Origin: Exophiala sp. HKRS030
Lineage: Eukaryota; Ascomycota; Eurotiomycetes; Chaetothyriales; Herpotrichiellaceae
Direction: 5' to 3'
Length of the DNA stretch: 64,000 nt
Assembly: GCA_023897205.1 (NCBI GenBank)
Contig: JAHWDD010000008.1
Span: forward strand, 2,480,001 to 2,544,000
The notes beneath the pieces are model-generated. The model did not search any database. It saw only the letters and a program-made list of their open reading frames with translations, and was not told the origin of the DNA. Positions 1-11,325 of this stretch are shown here, in pieces. The translations under genes and the position numbers were made by a program. Numbering within the stretch: position 1 is the first letter of the stretch; each line of letters opens with the position of its first letter.

Positions 1-1139
1 TCCGATAGCCACAAGTTCTTGAGACGGGTCGATGGTGTAATTGTTGATACGACCGAAGGATTTGGAGATGGCAATGTGTTCAATCAACAGGACGATGACG
101 GAAGCTGGCAATTCGCTGGCGAAGTAGCTAATGATGTCTGTGTTGATCGTTGGGACTGCAGCATGCTGAAATCCTCGGGGACCTTGAGCAGGATAGAGAA
201 GCGAGGCTTGGTGCGGCGATGTCTGTTCACAAGCCAACTGATCATGGTGTACAGGAGAATGACGAAGGCGGTTCTCAATGTAGAAATAAAGAAGAAAGTC
301 TTCGCTCTTGCAGGGTTCTTTTTAGCGGCAAATGTGCATGCATATCGGATCAGATAAAGCATCAATAGTGCAGACAAACCCATGGCAGCATCGATCTTGG
401 TATGACCCAGGTATTTAAGTGTGTTAATGATAACCAAGTATGTAGACGCACGGGTATTGAAACCTTCGACCTTGATACCCATCATGTTTGGCACTTGGCC
501 CGCTGCAATGCTGATGGCAGAACCAGTCATGAAAGCTGAGATGGCGGTCAAGGGAATGAAATCAACTATCCATCCAAATCGAATGAGGCCGATGAATAAG
601 ACGATAGCTCCACAAATAATAGCTAGTGCCGAGGCGACAACGTAACCGGGGACTTCAGGGTGTTCATCCTTGACTTTATTGACGATGTTGCCAACAATGG
701 TGGACATGACTGCCACAGGGCCGATGGTGATATCTTTGGATGTAGCGAAGAACCAATAGATCAGGACCCCCATGAAGGAAGAATAAAGACCAAACTCGAC
801 AGGCAAAGATGCCAATTTGGCATAGGCCATGCCCTGAGGAACCACGACACAGCCAACGGTGATACCAGCGACCAAGTCTCCAATGAGCCATTGAAGATTG
901 TATCTCAGGATCCATCGAGTGAAGGGGAAGAGGTTTCGGAAGTATGTCTTGACTTGTCCAACGGTGGGAACCAGTCCTCTCAACCAGTCAGCCGTATGAG
1001 GTTCTTCCTCGACATAAGTATCGCCTGTACTGGTCGAGTACGTGGACTCTCCTCGGGTGATTGCATCTTCTTGAGCTCGATTCTCATGGACTTTGATGCC
1101 GAGGACTTTGGCGGCAGTATGACCAACCTTGGAGGCCAT
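1..1139 (-). CDS. Sulfate permease (SulP/SLC26), 5' part, with an apparent one-base frameshift
   Basis: Plasma-membrane sulfate uptake, of the Neurospora CYS-14 / Aspergillus SB type. The start is the ATG at 1139; a longer frame upstream opens only with TTG. The first transmembrane block carries typical SulP text (GDLVAGITVG, VPQGMAYAKLA, GLYSSFMGVLIYWFFATSKD, IGPVAVMS), followed by further hydrophobic helices. The frame then leaves the family pattern at the C run whose plus-strand bases are GGGG 177-180. From there the next frame continues as expected (RGFQHAAVP, then IEHIAISKSFGRINNYTIDP) to the window edge. One more C would join them. The rest of the transporter and the STAS domain lie outside the window. 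No intron is seen. The family is sure; whether the break is a real mutation or a sequencing error is open. Confidence 0.88.
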
Positions 1140-2095
1140 GCTGTGCTCTGGAAACGAGGGTCTGGTATGCAATTGATGTGATATCTAATGAAAGGCTCTG
1201 TGAGCGCTGATCGATATTGGGTGGTGGCAAAGACCAAAGTATCAATCCAATCAGGATATCTGGTAAGGCTTCGGATGTGTCGGTCTCTCAAACAGAGAGT
1301 CCTGGAATGGGTTCAGACGACTTTGCCTTGTGATACAAGCACACGTGGCTGATATTGTCAAGAGGCGCGAGTGCCTTGACTATCAAAGCCAAGAAAAGAG
1401 TGAAAAATCAAGCAAAACCGTTGATGCAAGAGAGGACAATGATGTATTGGCACCCGCGCAGGGTGAGTTCTTATATATCTATCAAGACTTACCGTGCTCC
1501 ATGGTCGGTGGGTTCGACAGGCCCCAGTTGCAATGACAAAGTTAGAGCTTGATAGTCTGTGGATACGGGACCCAGTCGATCTTTTTTTTTTGACGAGACG
1601 GGGGGATCTGGACTCGGAGGGCTGGACGTGTGGGAGAAGGAACTACAATGCAGGTAGCGATCAGATCTCAACTAGCAGGGAGGATACAGACTTGGGAGGG
1701 GTCTAGAGGGCATCGGATTACGCCCGACAGAGAATTCTTTCATCATGGGGTTGTGAATTGGAAGGGTGATGGACAAGTATAGGTCTAGGGCGGATGGTGC
1801 AATCGATGTATTGACGAATTGATGGATTGGGAAGGGGACCTAGCTTCGGCGGAATTGACTCGATTGATCGATGAGGGCGGACCCAGCAAAAAGTGGATGT
1901 AACTCACACACCTGATTACTTCAAACCGGAGTTTGGTTCTTGACTCGATGAGCGAGAACTGGCCGTCATGGTGAAAATATCGGATACCAAGAGATTCGAC
2001 AAGACCAATGCGACCAAGACAGCCTAAAAATGTGAATCTCTGGGCATGGTCAAGCGACTCTTGGAATCACCACTGAAGGCCACGGATAGCCACGG

Positions 2096-2105
2096 ATGGC
2101 GTCAG
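2096..2105. promoter_or_regulatory. CYS3/MetR-like bZIP site (weak)
   Basis: ATGGCGTCAG matches 9 of 10 positions of the CYS3 consensus ATGRYRYCAT. It lies about 960 bp upstream of the sulfate permease ATG. Sulfate permease genes of this type are known targets of the CYS3/MetR sulfur regulator, so the placement makes sense, but a 9/10 match can arise by chance. Confidence 0.3.
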
Positions 2106-2195
2106 TTTGGTTGACAAGCACTTCAAGGCGACTGGGCAAAGGCACGATCAATGCACCCAAGAGATGAGGCTTGCCGAGCAAGAAATCTTGTCACA

Positions 2196-2204
2196 ATGAC
2201 GCAT
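2196..2204. promoter_or_regulatory. Second bZIP-like half-site pair (weak)
   Basis: ATGACGCAT is a near-palindrome built of ATGAC and GCAT half-sites, one base shorter than the CYS3 consensus. It lies about 90 bp further from the permease than the site at 2096-2105. It is offered only because two such sites lie close together upstream of a sulfur-uptake gene. Confidence 0.22.
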
Positions 2205-4389
2205 GAATCTATCTCAACTTTTTATATTGGTATATGCGGAGGAGGAGAATGATTTGAGATGATCACGTGCAGGAGAGTCGAGGATACTAGTTTTGGTTGC
2301 TAATGATAAGTGGGAAGGAACCCACCAACTCAGAGGAAGGAGCTGGAATCTGGAATACTCCGTACTCCGTAGATATGATTAGGATGAGGGCAGGTGCAGA
2401 GGAGTCAGGACTTATCGGTCGTGATTACCACATGCACACGAGCTTGAAAGACTCAAATTCGAGGGCTTGAACGCCTTCGTCTTTCATCTTCGCTCTTCAT
2501 TTATCGTCGGAGCGTTACTATAGGATCAATATGGCGTGCTACATGATCTTACTCTTTTCATCGCAGATCGTCCCCACTTGAACAAGTAATGCCAGGGCAA
2601 GACGGGAGCCCGGTCCCTCACAGGCCCGCCACGAGACATCCCACTCTTTGCCAGCTCCCATCATGACGGAACGCCACCAAGACCTCGTCACCCAGTCAGG
2701 CCAAGGTTTTCCTTTCCTACCAATCAACATCAATCCTGCCAACTCAACTCGTTCTCCCGAGTCATCACATCTCCAGTCCCTCAAGATCTCTTTCGGCAAG
2801 TTCACGTCCTGGAACAAAGCTGTGACTAACAAACACAGGGTCAACAAAGGTAGCTCACATTTCTTTTGGCACCGTCGTGCACCGTGCAATTTACGTCAGA
2901 CAACGCCATGCGACTTCGGGAGTTTCCATCGAGCTGAAAGATAATTCCAAAACCCTCAACAGCCTACTCCTTACTCCCGAGTCCCGCGTCTCTGTACACA
3001 AAGCCTTACACTCCGCCGTCTAGAAGACTGTGACAACCAGCCAGCTCCAGAAATCTCCGAGTCAAAACTCACAAGTTTCTCTGCACAAGACTATCCATTT
3101 TTGCCCTTCCTCTCCTCTAACCTGCTTGGATCGTCCCGTTGCTCATTCGCACCCACAATCGCGCCATGGACGCCTGACCACGACAAGTTGATCGTGTGTT
3201 CCATCTCTGTTGACCATATTACCCGAGGAGATAGACCGGCATGAGCCTGACAGTGGTCCTGACTACGGAGTAGGTATACATGCAGGCCTTGCCCAAAGAA
3301 GATACGATTGCCAAGATCACGCTCCTTCTCTTAGTCGGCACCCCAAAAAGCCAAGCTCGACATAAACAAGACAATACAAGACCCACCAAGCTTTGGAAGG
3401 GCTTTTCAGACGAGTACGGGTTGAGAGAGAGTCTTGTCGGAAGTCTGGAATAGATGGGCGGCCGGATGGTCTCCCTAAACAACGATTAGCGAGTTCAGCC
3501 CCGTGCAGGTGAAGTCGAGTCGACCAGTCAATCAATGACCTCTTGTAACCATCTCGACCACCCACGAAGATGGATCGTCTCGAGCCCCCTTTCTTTCCCC
3601 GCCATTTTGACTAACATGCTGTTGGACACGAGAAAGCTCTTATCATCACCTCGTTACCTTCCGAGTATCTCTCCTCAGTGGCAGGTATCTGGAAGTCCTG
3701 AGCGGTGTAGAACGAATGGGTTTTGGCACATCATGTCGTGTTGAGCATGCATTTCTATCAACCCGCTTCATCATTTTCCCCGTTCAAAATTGCCCGGTGC
3801 GTCACCTCAAGCCAATGAACCACTGTCAACGTCGTGTCGGTGCCTCGTGACACGGCACATACTTCTCGAGCTCTGAGCTGAAGAGAACATACACATAGAA
3901 GACAAAAACGAAGGCTATCTCGACTTTTTGGCCTATGATTGACGTAGACCAACGGCAGGCGCATTTCACCAGTGATTCGTGGTCGGGGATGTATCAGCAC
4001 TTTATACCATAGCATTGGATTCGTCTACGCAAGATCCTTGATGGTAGGGCTAGAGGACTTGGTCTTGAACCTTGTCATAACACAGCCTAGATGCATACCC
4101 AGGATATCATTTGTGCAGAAACTTCTCCCCTGATCATGAAACGCCGCCATTGGCCAGGCATATCTGGGACCCCGTGTAAGTCTAATATAAACGCCGGCCT
4201 GATGCTGTTTCCTTTCCTGAATCGAAAGATGCCGTCTAGGGATGAACCATTCCCGTGCGTGCTTCATGCTCTCCGCCACGCATGCACCATGGCCAAGCCT
4301 CATGTTCATGTCGTTTCATCTCCGATCATGTCTCTATCAATCGTTTCCTCATTGCCCTCGGGCTTCTCGTCCTCCGCCTTTGTTACCAT

Positions 4390-5792
4390 TTACTGCGACG
4401 CACATTGCATTCTCTCAGCGCCAGGAGGAATGCCATCTTCGTCTTCATCACTCATGCCAGCTGCGCCGTGCGCCCGGGCTTGGTGGCGTGGATCAACGTC
4501 CTCCAGATCGAAGTCTTCTTCCATATCATCTCCAGGGGGACGTACTTGTTGGTTGCGTGGTGGGAGAACTTTTTCAAGCAGATCCAGATTTTGCAGCTGT
4601 GTCTTGTCGGGGAATTTGACGTCGAATTGGATGTAGAGATTGCCGTAATCGTGATGTCGATGAGATGGCATACCCTGTCCCTTGATCACTTTGACAGCGC
4701 CTGAATCGTTTGTTAGCAAATCCGCGAATGCTTCCCATCGAGGGCGGTCGGACTTACCAGGTGTAATGGGTTCGCCAGGGAAGATGTTGACTTTCAACCA
4801 TCGGTCATCGAGGTGCTCAATATAAATATGTCCGCCGGCGAGAGCCGTCAATAGGTCGATCTCGGCGTGGTAGAATAGATCATCGTCCTTTCGCTGGAAT
4901 CTCGGGTGGGGTTTCTGCTCGATTTCGAACACGACGTCACCAGGAAGCACGCCAGGAACCTGATCACCTTCACCTCGGAATTCGATCTTCTGCCCGCTCT
5001 TGACACCGCGATCCACATGAACATGAAGAACTTTGCGCTCTACTACCGTCTTCTTGCCTGCGCACTTTTTGCACCTGTCACGTTCACGAATGGACTCTCC
5101 TTCACCTTGACAGTCTGGGCAAATGGTCTGGAATCGCTGGATCATGGGGCCCATTTGGCGCATCATGGTCTTCATACCAGCACCATTACATCCAGCGCAT
5201 GTCTTTACTGCACCTTCCTTGCCACCACGACCATCACAGGCGGAACAGATAACAGATTTCTGAAGCGCAAGTTTGGACACTTTTCCTCGATAGATATCTT
5301 CCAAAGAGACTTTGTGAACATGAGAGATGGTGCGAGCCTTCTTAGGACCAGTCTCACGCATTCCACCGCCGAACATGCCACCAAAGGCAGAGCCACCTCC
5401 GAAGAATTGTGCGAATAGATCTTCAGCAGCCATACCACCTTGTCCCATGCCGCCTTGTTCTAGACCTTCTTCTCCATATTGATCGTAAAGTTGACGCTTT
5501 TGAGGATCTGAAAGGACTTCGTAGGCTTTGGAGAGATCTTTGAATTTCTCGGCAGCATCTGGGTTGTGGGCATTTTTATCTGAACATGGTTAGATCTTGA
5601 AGGTCAATAAACGGATATTTTGCAGCGGTAACATACCAGGATGATGCTTCAGGGCACCTTTCTTGTAGGCTGTCTTGAGTTGGGCTTCGGTACATGTGAT
5701 GTCCACCTGACAACACTATTAATGATGGAGTTTGTAGTCACAAGGATGGGACTTACCCCGAGAATGTCGTAATATTTTGTTTCTTTGACCAT
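4390..5792 (-). CDS. YDJ1: Type I DnaJ/Hsp40 co-chaperone (Ydj1/Mas5 type), farnesylated
   Basis: Cytosolic and ER-associated Hsp40 that stimulates Hsp70 and delivers clients. Four exons, complement of 5757-5792, 5637-5706, 4758-5579 and 4390-4700, encode 412 residues (yeast Ydj1 has 409). The J domain starts [12 protein letters not shown]. The HPD motif is intact, and the second intron splits the Asp codon after HHP. A Gly-rich linker with GGMFGGG follows. The zinc domain has four repeats: [24 protein letters not shown] and CKKCAGKK. The C terminus is CASQ, the same farnesylation box as in yeast Ydj1. The third intron (4701-4757, 57 bp) is in frame and stop-free, so it looks like coding sequence in a plain ORF scan. 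A single TTCnnGAA unit at 5834-5841, 42 nt upstream, is too little to call a heat-shock element. Confidence 0.96.
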
Positions 5793-6990
5793 CTTGCCGG
5801 AGGTCTGTTGAGTTGTCGTTTGACCAGATGAGGTTCAAGAATCAACAGGAACAAAGTTTTAGCCTGGCGATAAGATCGATCAAATTTGTTTGACTCGATC
5901 GATGAGGGCAAGTATGGTGAATTTCGTCGGTGACAAAAATCGATATCAGTGAGAGACGAAAATCTTTTATTCAGGCTTCGAACAGAGGAGAGGAGGCTGC
6001 TTCAATAAAGAGGGATTGGAAATCTCAAATCGTGAATGATGGACAGGCGCAGGCAAATGACAGTTTTAGTTACAAAGAAGGCGGGCAAGTTCTGCGGATA
6101 GGTTGCAGGGCGGCGATTTGGGGGCCCCTTGTCCCGCACGCTGGTTGGAGGCCTGCCAAAACCCTGATCGTGCCAAGACATCTCCAGAGTTCGATCGGTT
6201 TCTATCGTCGCTCGTTCCGAACAAGGCTCCGAATTCTATGGAACTTTTACAAGTTGCTTTGACGGACGAAGTTGAATTTGTAGTACGTAGACGCTCCTAA
6301 CTGTGATTACTGTAGCTGTCAGCTTACGGCGACAAGAGTCTCTACCTTGAATAATGCTAGTCCTATCATCTATGCCTGATGGCGATATACAAAAGAACTC
6401 GCAAGGGCATGGATCGGTAGGTGTGGACTGTACCTAGGTACTCCGTACATACTCCGTAGACTTAGCACATGCCGAGAACGATACCCTACGGATAGAATTC
6501 TGTCGACAAGTTGGGGCGCATGAGGCTCCACTTTTATCTCCGGCGCATCAGTTTTCCCGTAGTCTGCACAACATCCGCATCTGAAAAGCATAACATCGTC
6601 GACAGAGATTGTTACTCTCAAAAATCAATATACTGCCTGTGAGCTGTCCCGCGTAACGTATCGACGAGCGTGTAAGCCTTCGACCTTCGACCTAGCCAAT
6701 TATTGCTTCAAAGGTGTCCCAGGTGCCGATCACTGGTAGCACACTTCACAAGCAGGTTCACGGTACATTGAGAACTATGCAAGATCCTGGAGACTAAAAT
6801 AGGGAATTGGATTGTAAATACGCATCTAACACATCGCTCACATGCTCGCCTGCTGCATGCTTAAAATTGAGCCAAGAAGCCGAAAATCTCCTTTCATACG
6901 ATCTCTGGTGTGAATAACCCGCGTCCTGTTGTATATGTAGCGTGCGAAAGAGCCTCACCTTTAGATGCTGCAGACATGGGGAATACCTTC
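5793..6990. other. Intergenic region between DnaJ start and DOCK 3' end
   Basis: It should hold the DnaJ promoter and the DOCK 3' UTR. I looked here for the missing C-terminal part of the DOCK protein and found none in any minus-strand frame. A paired motif TACTCCGTACATACTCCGTA sits at 6439-6458. Confidence 0.5.
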
Positions 6991-9900
6991 TCATTCGTCT
7001 TCATCACCATCTTCATCGAGTCTCCCACGCCCATTGACCAGATCTCGGCCGCCAGCCAGTCGGCTTGTGGCTCGCGCTTCATGAATCCTTGCAATTGCTC
7101 GATAGGTTTTCGCCAGACGTTTATAATCGCCATTTCTCTCATACTCGTCCGCAAGCTGTTTGTAACACTCCAAGGCGTGGACCCCATACTCCCTCTCACG
7201 TCCCTGCTGCTGAGAAGTTGGGCTCAAGCCATCGATACTCCGCCGAGCGCGATCCAGCTCCTTCGCCTCAGATGTCTGAGAGTCGCTATCTTTCCCTCTA
7301 GCGTTGCCGTTGGTTCGTGTTTTATGATCTGTCGTTGTGCTTACCGGCGCAATGGAGTCATGCTCTGATTCGGTAGAAGTGAGCAAGTCAACAAGCTCCT
7401 CGATTGTGCCTACAAGCTCTTCCAAGGCCGTCCAAAGTGCATCATCCGGTTGATTGGCAATGGTGTGAAACATATCGAGTAGTTCTGCAATAAAGAACTT
7501 CCTTCCCATAGCTTCATTGGCAGATACCGTTTTCGCTTTGAGTGTTGTATTGAGCGCGCCGATGATTTCTGTTTCTATCAATTCCAAATCCTCACTGAGG
7601 GCCCATTCGCTTATTATCATTGTTTGCAGTACCTCGACCGCGACTTTCCGTAAGCCTTCGTGCATGCTCAGACAGAGTCCAATGATTGGTCCGACTAGAC
7701 TTGGAACGTATTGAACTTGATAGCCGCCTAACTTGCGGATATTGTACCTTCGTTGATCGTCTGCCGTTGCCTCCCAGCCTAGACTCTCCCAGCTTCTCCG
7801 TAGCAACTCGGCTCCAGATTGACGTACATCTCCTGCGATCTTCCAAACGGCTCGCCTCTTCTGCTCCGGGAAAAGCTCCAGAGTCAGGGCTGGAGATGAG
7901 ACGAGGCTCATAAGCGTGTCTAGATATGACTTCCACAGCTGCATGTCGAAAGATTCAGCATCTTCTGGCGTAGGGAGATACGACGATACTAAGAGGCTTG
8001 AGAGATGATCCAATATCTTGAGAGCAGAGGAGTGATTGTATATGTGCAAGCTGAGCCACGATGACGGGCAGGCATCGTTTTTCAATAAAGACCGCAGTAC
8101 AGTAAGTGCTGATAATACATATTCAGATAAATCTTGTTCATGGAGTTTTGGAGCTGAAGGTTGTTTCAATTGTGCAATGGTAGAGATAAGTGCAGAAAGC
8201 TCGAGTAGTGTTTCGTCAAATTGGTCATTGCTTTCGGCCGGCTTGGTGATGAGTGGGTATTGCTCGGGGAAGAGAAGAGAGAGAGACCACTTTTTCGTGG
8301 TGGGCTCATTGGCAATCCTGCAATATGCAGAGATCAACTTTGGCATGAACTCGTGAAGATAATGGTTAGGAAAGCGTGTGAGCTGGGCGACAACTGAACA
8401 GCTTAACCGTACCTGCTCATGCCACACGTCTGTGAGCGTGTTCGGTGACCAACATGGTGTCAGCCAGCGGACGCAATTCTTTACTAGAAGTTTCTGGTCT
8501 TTCTCTTCCACCCAAATTTGGTCGAGCTTGGTATAATTCAATATCAACAATAGCCGAAACAAAACGAGTTTCCCCGAAGCAGCATCACATGAGTCGATGA
8601 AATCAATGGCAACTTGCATGACTTCTTCTTTGGTAAAGGCAGGCAACAGTTCTGGAAGCCAAGTGTGGAATTGCTGAACCAGTAGAGTCTTGCTGCCAAC
8701 CAGGGCGGCAGTTTCACTGCGCATCATCATTTGCAAGCCAAAGAGAATGGCCTGCATATCTTCCTTAAAGTTTGAGTATTTCTCATCGTTCGCTTTTGTT
8801 CCAGAGCCGAATCGTCGCTGTTGATATGAAGTGATGACAATTTTCATGAACATCCTCCCCACTTTGAATAGTGCTCTCATGTCTCGCGCACTTTGAGGGT
8901 CGGAAACACTTTGCAAAAGTCGAGTGAAACTCCGTATAAGACCAGATGCGGCATAGGGAGAGCGGAAGTTGTTTTCAGTGTACTGGTCCACAAGTGGTCC
9001 GAGATTGTACCTCCTATCGTGAACAATGCCCAGCACAAACACGATATCGTTAAAGATCAGATCTTCGAATTTAGATTCCCCCGATTTGTGAACCAGCACG
9101 CCGAACAACGCATCCAGGACTTCCCGGAGCTGCTTGACAATCTCAATCTCCGGGACGAAGGTGACTTTCTGTAAGATGTCTAGTAGTTGGACAGAAGTTT
9201 GATGTTTCCAATTGATTAGGCTTGCCAAGGTTCGATCCTGAGAAAACTCGGTACTGCAGAGTATAGTGTCAACCTCTAGCGATGCAATATTGGCAATTGT
9301 GCCTTCGAAGATGGTTTTGTAGTTGACCTTGTTCCAAGGCAATGAAAGGTATGCTCCCTTTCCTTGGATGATACTCGAAGTGACTTTATCGTAAGCGTGA
9401 AGGATCAATGAATGGCTTCCATCGCTGATAAATGCTTGTCGATCCCAGAGAGGCATCCAAGCCAGTGCAAAAGGGAATTCAGGAGCGTCTGCAATACTCA
9501 GCACGAGATGGCTGTCGTTGACCTTTCCGGTCGGGACACGGAGACACAGTGTTTGATCCCAGTTCGATTCGTGCTCGACTGCGTTTGTTCGAAATGCTGT
9601 GACACCCGCTCCATTTGAAGATGGGAAAATACAATGCTCAACACGGCGCCCAGAAGAATCGCGTACCTCCATGGTCAACTGTAAGTTTTGCAGCGCGTAG
9701 GCTTTGAGTGGCGCAATACCAAGTTCTGGGTGAGATAGTTGAGCACTAGGGCCGACAATGGCTTTGTTGAGTCTAAAGTATATATCATGTCGAGCTTTTG
9801 CTGGAGCTTCGGAGAAACCCATCTTTTGTGTTTTGGTGACGAGATGCATGGAAGTTGGGTTGTTCTTGATGAGTGCATCCGCCTCAGGAGCAGTAAACGG

Positions 9901-11325
9901 AGTGATTTTCAGCTCGATCGAGGGAACCTTGGTTGAAACGATAAAGTTCTTCGCTGTGCTATTGAGAAGCTGTCCAACAATTGGGTCATCTTGCAATCCT
10001 TTGTCGTCGTCGCGCTGAGGCAAAGCCCAGATAGTGAGGCTCTCGTCAACTGATTGTCCATCTCTCATTATTTTTGCGATATCGAGAAATCCGACACCAA
10101 CCGTTCGAGGGACTGGTGGTGCTGCTGGCCTGCTTGGAGGTTCATCTTCGTCCTCCATTATGGTTGGCGTAGAAGCCCGGTCATAGACTTGAGGAGTCGC
10201 TCGACCATTCTGCGCAGGCTGCGGTTTTTCTCCTGCTTTCTTCTTACCAAACATTAGACTTGACCTACGCCTATTGAGTGAGAGTTGTCGTTGACTTCGA
10301 ACCGTTCCATTTCTCGACGGAGGTCGCTCTACGACTGTTTTTCGTGGTGCTCGTGGCGTTTCAGGGACCACAGCCTTCACTATCAGATACAATTGCCCGT
10401 CCGTAGCGATGTCCCTCGAGCCAAGGTCGGAGAACAGGGTTTTGATCTTGGCCGACGCAACAGAACTGAATGTTTCTGAAAACGAAGAGATGTGGCCTGT
10501 GTTATCCTTTTGATATAGCGCAAGGCTGAGAGTCGCTTGATCCAAATCAGAGCCCGAGACAGACTTGACTTCGAGCAGACCATGGTGAAGAGAAGTGGCC
10601 TTGGACTTTTCCACGGGCGCGCCGTCGAGCAGGCTCATGACAGACTGTAATTTTGACATGGAAATGGCCGAGTCTTCTGATGTGAGGAGCCTGCCTTGCT
10701 GAGCAGGATCCCTGACGATGATATCGCCGCTTAGCATTTTGTTGCCTCTAGCAAGATCCCATACGGCTTGCTCGCGAACCCCTGATCTCTCCTGAGTGGT
10801 TAGTACATCGTTCAACAACTCTCTCCGTGCATAGTCTAAGCGGGTAGTGATTTCGGACATTTTGTCGAGCAGTTGATATTCTCGTCGGAGTACTAAATCT
10901 GGGAGGTGTAGAATATACCATTCTCTCAGACAGCTGGAAATCTCATCGACCAAAGGCTCGGTTGTCGAAGTGGGTGATTCGTCGCCGATCTTCAACATTG
11001 GAACCGGAGCTGGGGGCTTTGGCTGGCCAGGCTGTGATAGGAGCGGCGGCGCGTCGCCCAATTGCTCGCGGATTTCGATACAACATCTTGGGAAAATGCC
11101 GGAAAAGACCCGAGCGTCTGAGACTGTTCTAGCAGCAGAATCCAAGGAAGACAATAAGGTTGGCGGTGCTACTAGATAGCCGCGACACCAAGAGCCGTCT
11201 TTCCCACCTTGTTCGATGACATAAAGTTGATCACCGATTTGAAGTGGCAGCTCGGACGGCGACGACGAGGGCTGAAACGGGTAAACCGCAACCGCGTAAG
11301 ATAATGGCAAGGGCTGCCAGGGCAT
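6991..11325 (-). CDS. DOCK-family protein (Dck1-like), truncated before the catalytic DHR-2 lobes
   Basis: Dedicator-of-cytokinesis proteins are exchange factors for Rac/Rho5-type GTPases and act with an ELMO partner; the yeast homologue is Dck1. One uninterrupted frame of 1444 residues starts at the ATG at 11325. Order: SH3-like domain at roughly 8-75 (YAVAVYPF, LQIGDQLYVIE, GIFPRCCIEI), a helical region, a basic Ser-rich linker near 340, the DHR-1/C2 lipid-binding region at roughly 515-690 (HDIYFRLNKAIV, ALAWMPLWD, GKGAYLSLPW), then long armadillo-like helices. The end resembles the first helices of DHR-2 (ALECYKQLADEYERNGDYK, RLAKTYRAIARIHEA), but then runs into a short acidic tail (DEDGDEDE) and stops. 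The usual rest of DHR-2, several hundred residues with the nucleotide sensor, is absent here and in the 1.2 kb downstream. Family homologues I know are about 1900-2100 residues. Confidence 0.85.
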   Translation of the reverse strand: MPWQPLPLSYAVAVYPFQPSSSPSELPLQIGDQLYVIEQGGKDGSWCRGYLVAPPTLLSSLDSAARTVSDARVFSGIFPRCCIEIREQLGDAPPLLSQPGQPKPPAPVPMLKIGDESPTSTTEPLVDEISSCLREWYILHLPDLVLRREYQLLDKMSEITTRLDYARRELLNDVLTTQERSGVREQAVWDLARGNKMLSGDIIVRDPAQQGRLLTSEDSAISMSKLQSVMSLLDGAPVEKSKATSLHHGLLEVKSVSGSDLDQATLSLALYQKDNTGHISSFSETFSSVASAKIKTLFSDLGSRDIATDGQLYLIVKAVVPETPRAPRKTVVERPPSRNGTVRSQRQLSLNRRRSSLMFGKKKAGEKPQPAQNGRATPQVYDRASTPTIMEDEDEPPSRPAAPPVPRTVGVGFLDIAKIMRDGQSVDESLTIWALPQRDDDKGLQDDPIVGQLLNSTAKNFIVSTKVPSIELKITPFTAPEADALIKNNPTSMHLVTKTQKMGFSEAPAKARHDIYFRLNKAIVGPSAQLSHPELGIAPLKAYALQNLQLTMEVRDSSGRRVEHCIFPSSNGAGVTAFRTNAVEHESNWDQTLCLRVPTGKVNDSHLVLSIADAPEFPFALAWMPLWDRQAFISDGSHSLILHAYDKVTSSIIQGKGAYLSLPWNKVNYKTIFEGTIANIASLEVDTILCSTEFSQDRTLASLINWKHQTSVQLLDILQKVTFVPEIEIVKQLREVLDALFGVLVHKSGESKFEDLIFNDIVFVLGIVHDRRYNLGPLVDQYTENNFRSPYAASGLIRSFTRLLQSVSDPQSARDMRALFKVGRMFMKIVITSYQQRRFGSGTKANDEKYSNFKEDMQAILFGLQMMMRSETAALVGSKTLLVQQFHTWLPELLPAFTKEEVMQVAIDFIDSCDAASGKLVLFRLLLILNYTKLDQIWVEEKDQKLLVKNCVRWLTPCWSPNTLTDVWHEQVRLSCSVVAQLTRFPNHYLHEFMPKLISAYCRIANEPTTKKWSLSLLFPEQYPLITKPAESNDQFDETLLELSALISTIAQLKQPSAPKLHEQDLSEYVLSALTVLRSLLKNDACPSSWLSLHIYNHSSALKILDHLSSLLVSSYLPTPEDAESFDMQLWKSYLDTLMSLVSSPALTLELFPEQKRRAVWKIAGDVRQSGAELLRRSWESLGWEATADDQRRYNIRKLGGYQVQYVPSLVGPIIGLCLSMHEGLRKVAVEVLQTMIISEWALSEDLELIETEIIGALNTTLKAKTVSANEAMGRKFFIAELLDMFHTIANQPDDALWTALEELVGTIEELVDLLTSTESEHDSIAPVSTTTDHKTRTNGNARGKDSDSQTSEAKELDRARRSIDGLSPTSQQQGREREYGVHALECYKQLADEYERNGDYKRLAKTYRAIARIHEARATSRLAGGRDLVNGRGRLDEDGDEDE

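Larger units (their letters stand above)
1140..4389. other. Intergenic region, permease promoter side to DnaJ 3' side
   Basis: No open frame here with an ATG start looks like a protein. The part next to 1139 should hold the permease promoter and leader, and it includes the two bZIP-like sites. TACTCCGTA-type motifs occur at 2356-2371 (tandem) and 3264-3272. On the plus strand near 2820-2838 there is an intron-like CTAAC followed by ACACAG, but I found no reading frame around it. Confidence 0.5.

Noticed and set aside
7592..7936. Minus-strand frame of 114 codons inside the DOCK gene
   Set aside because: Shadow frame of a clearly coding region.
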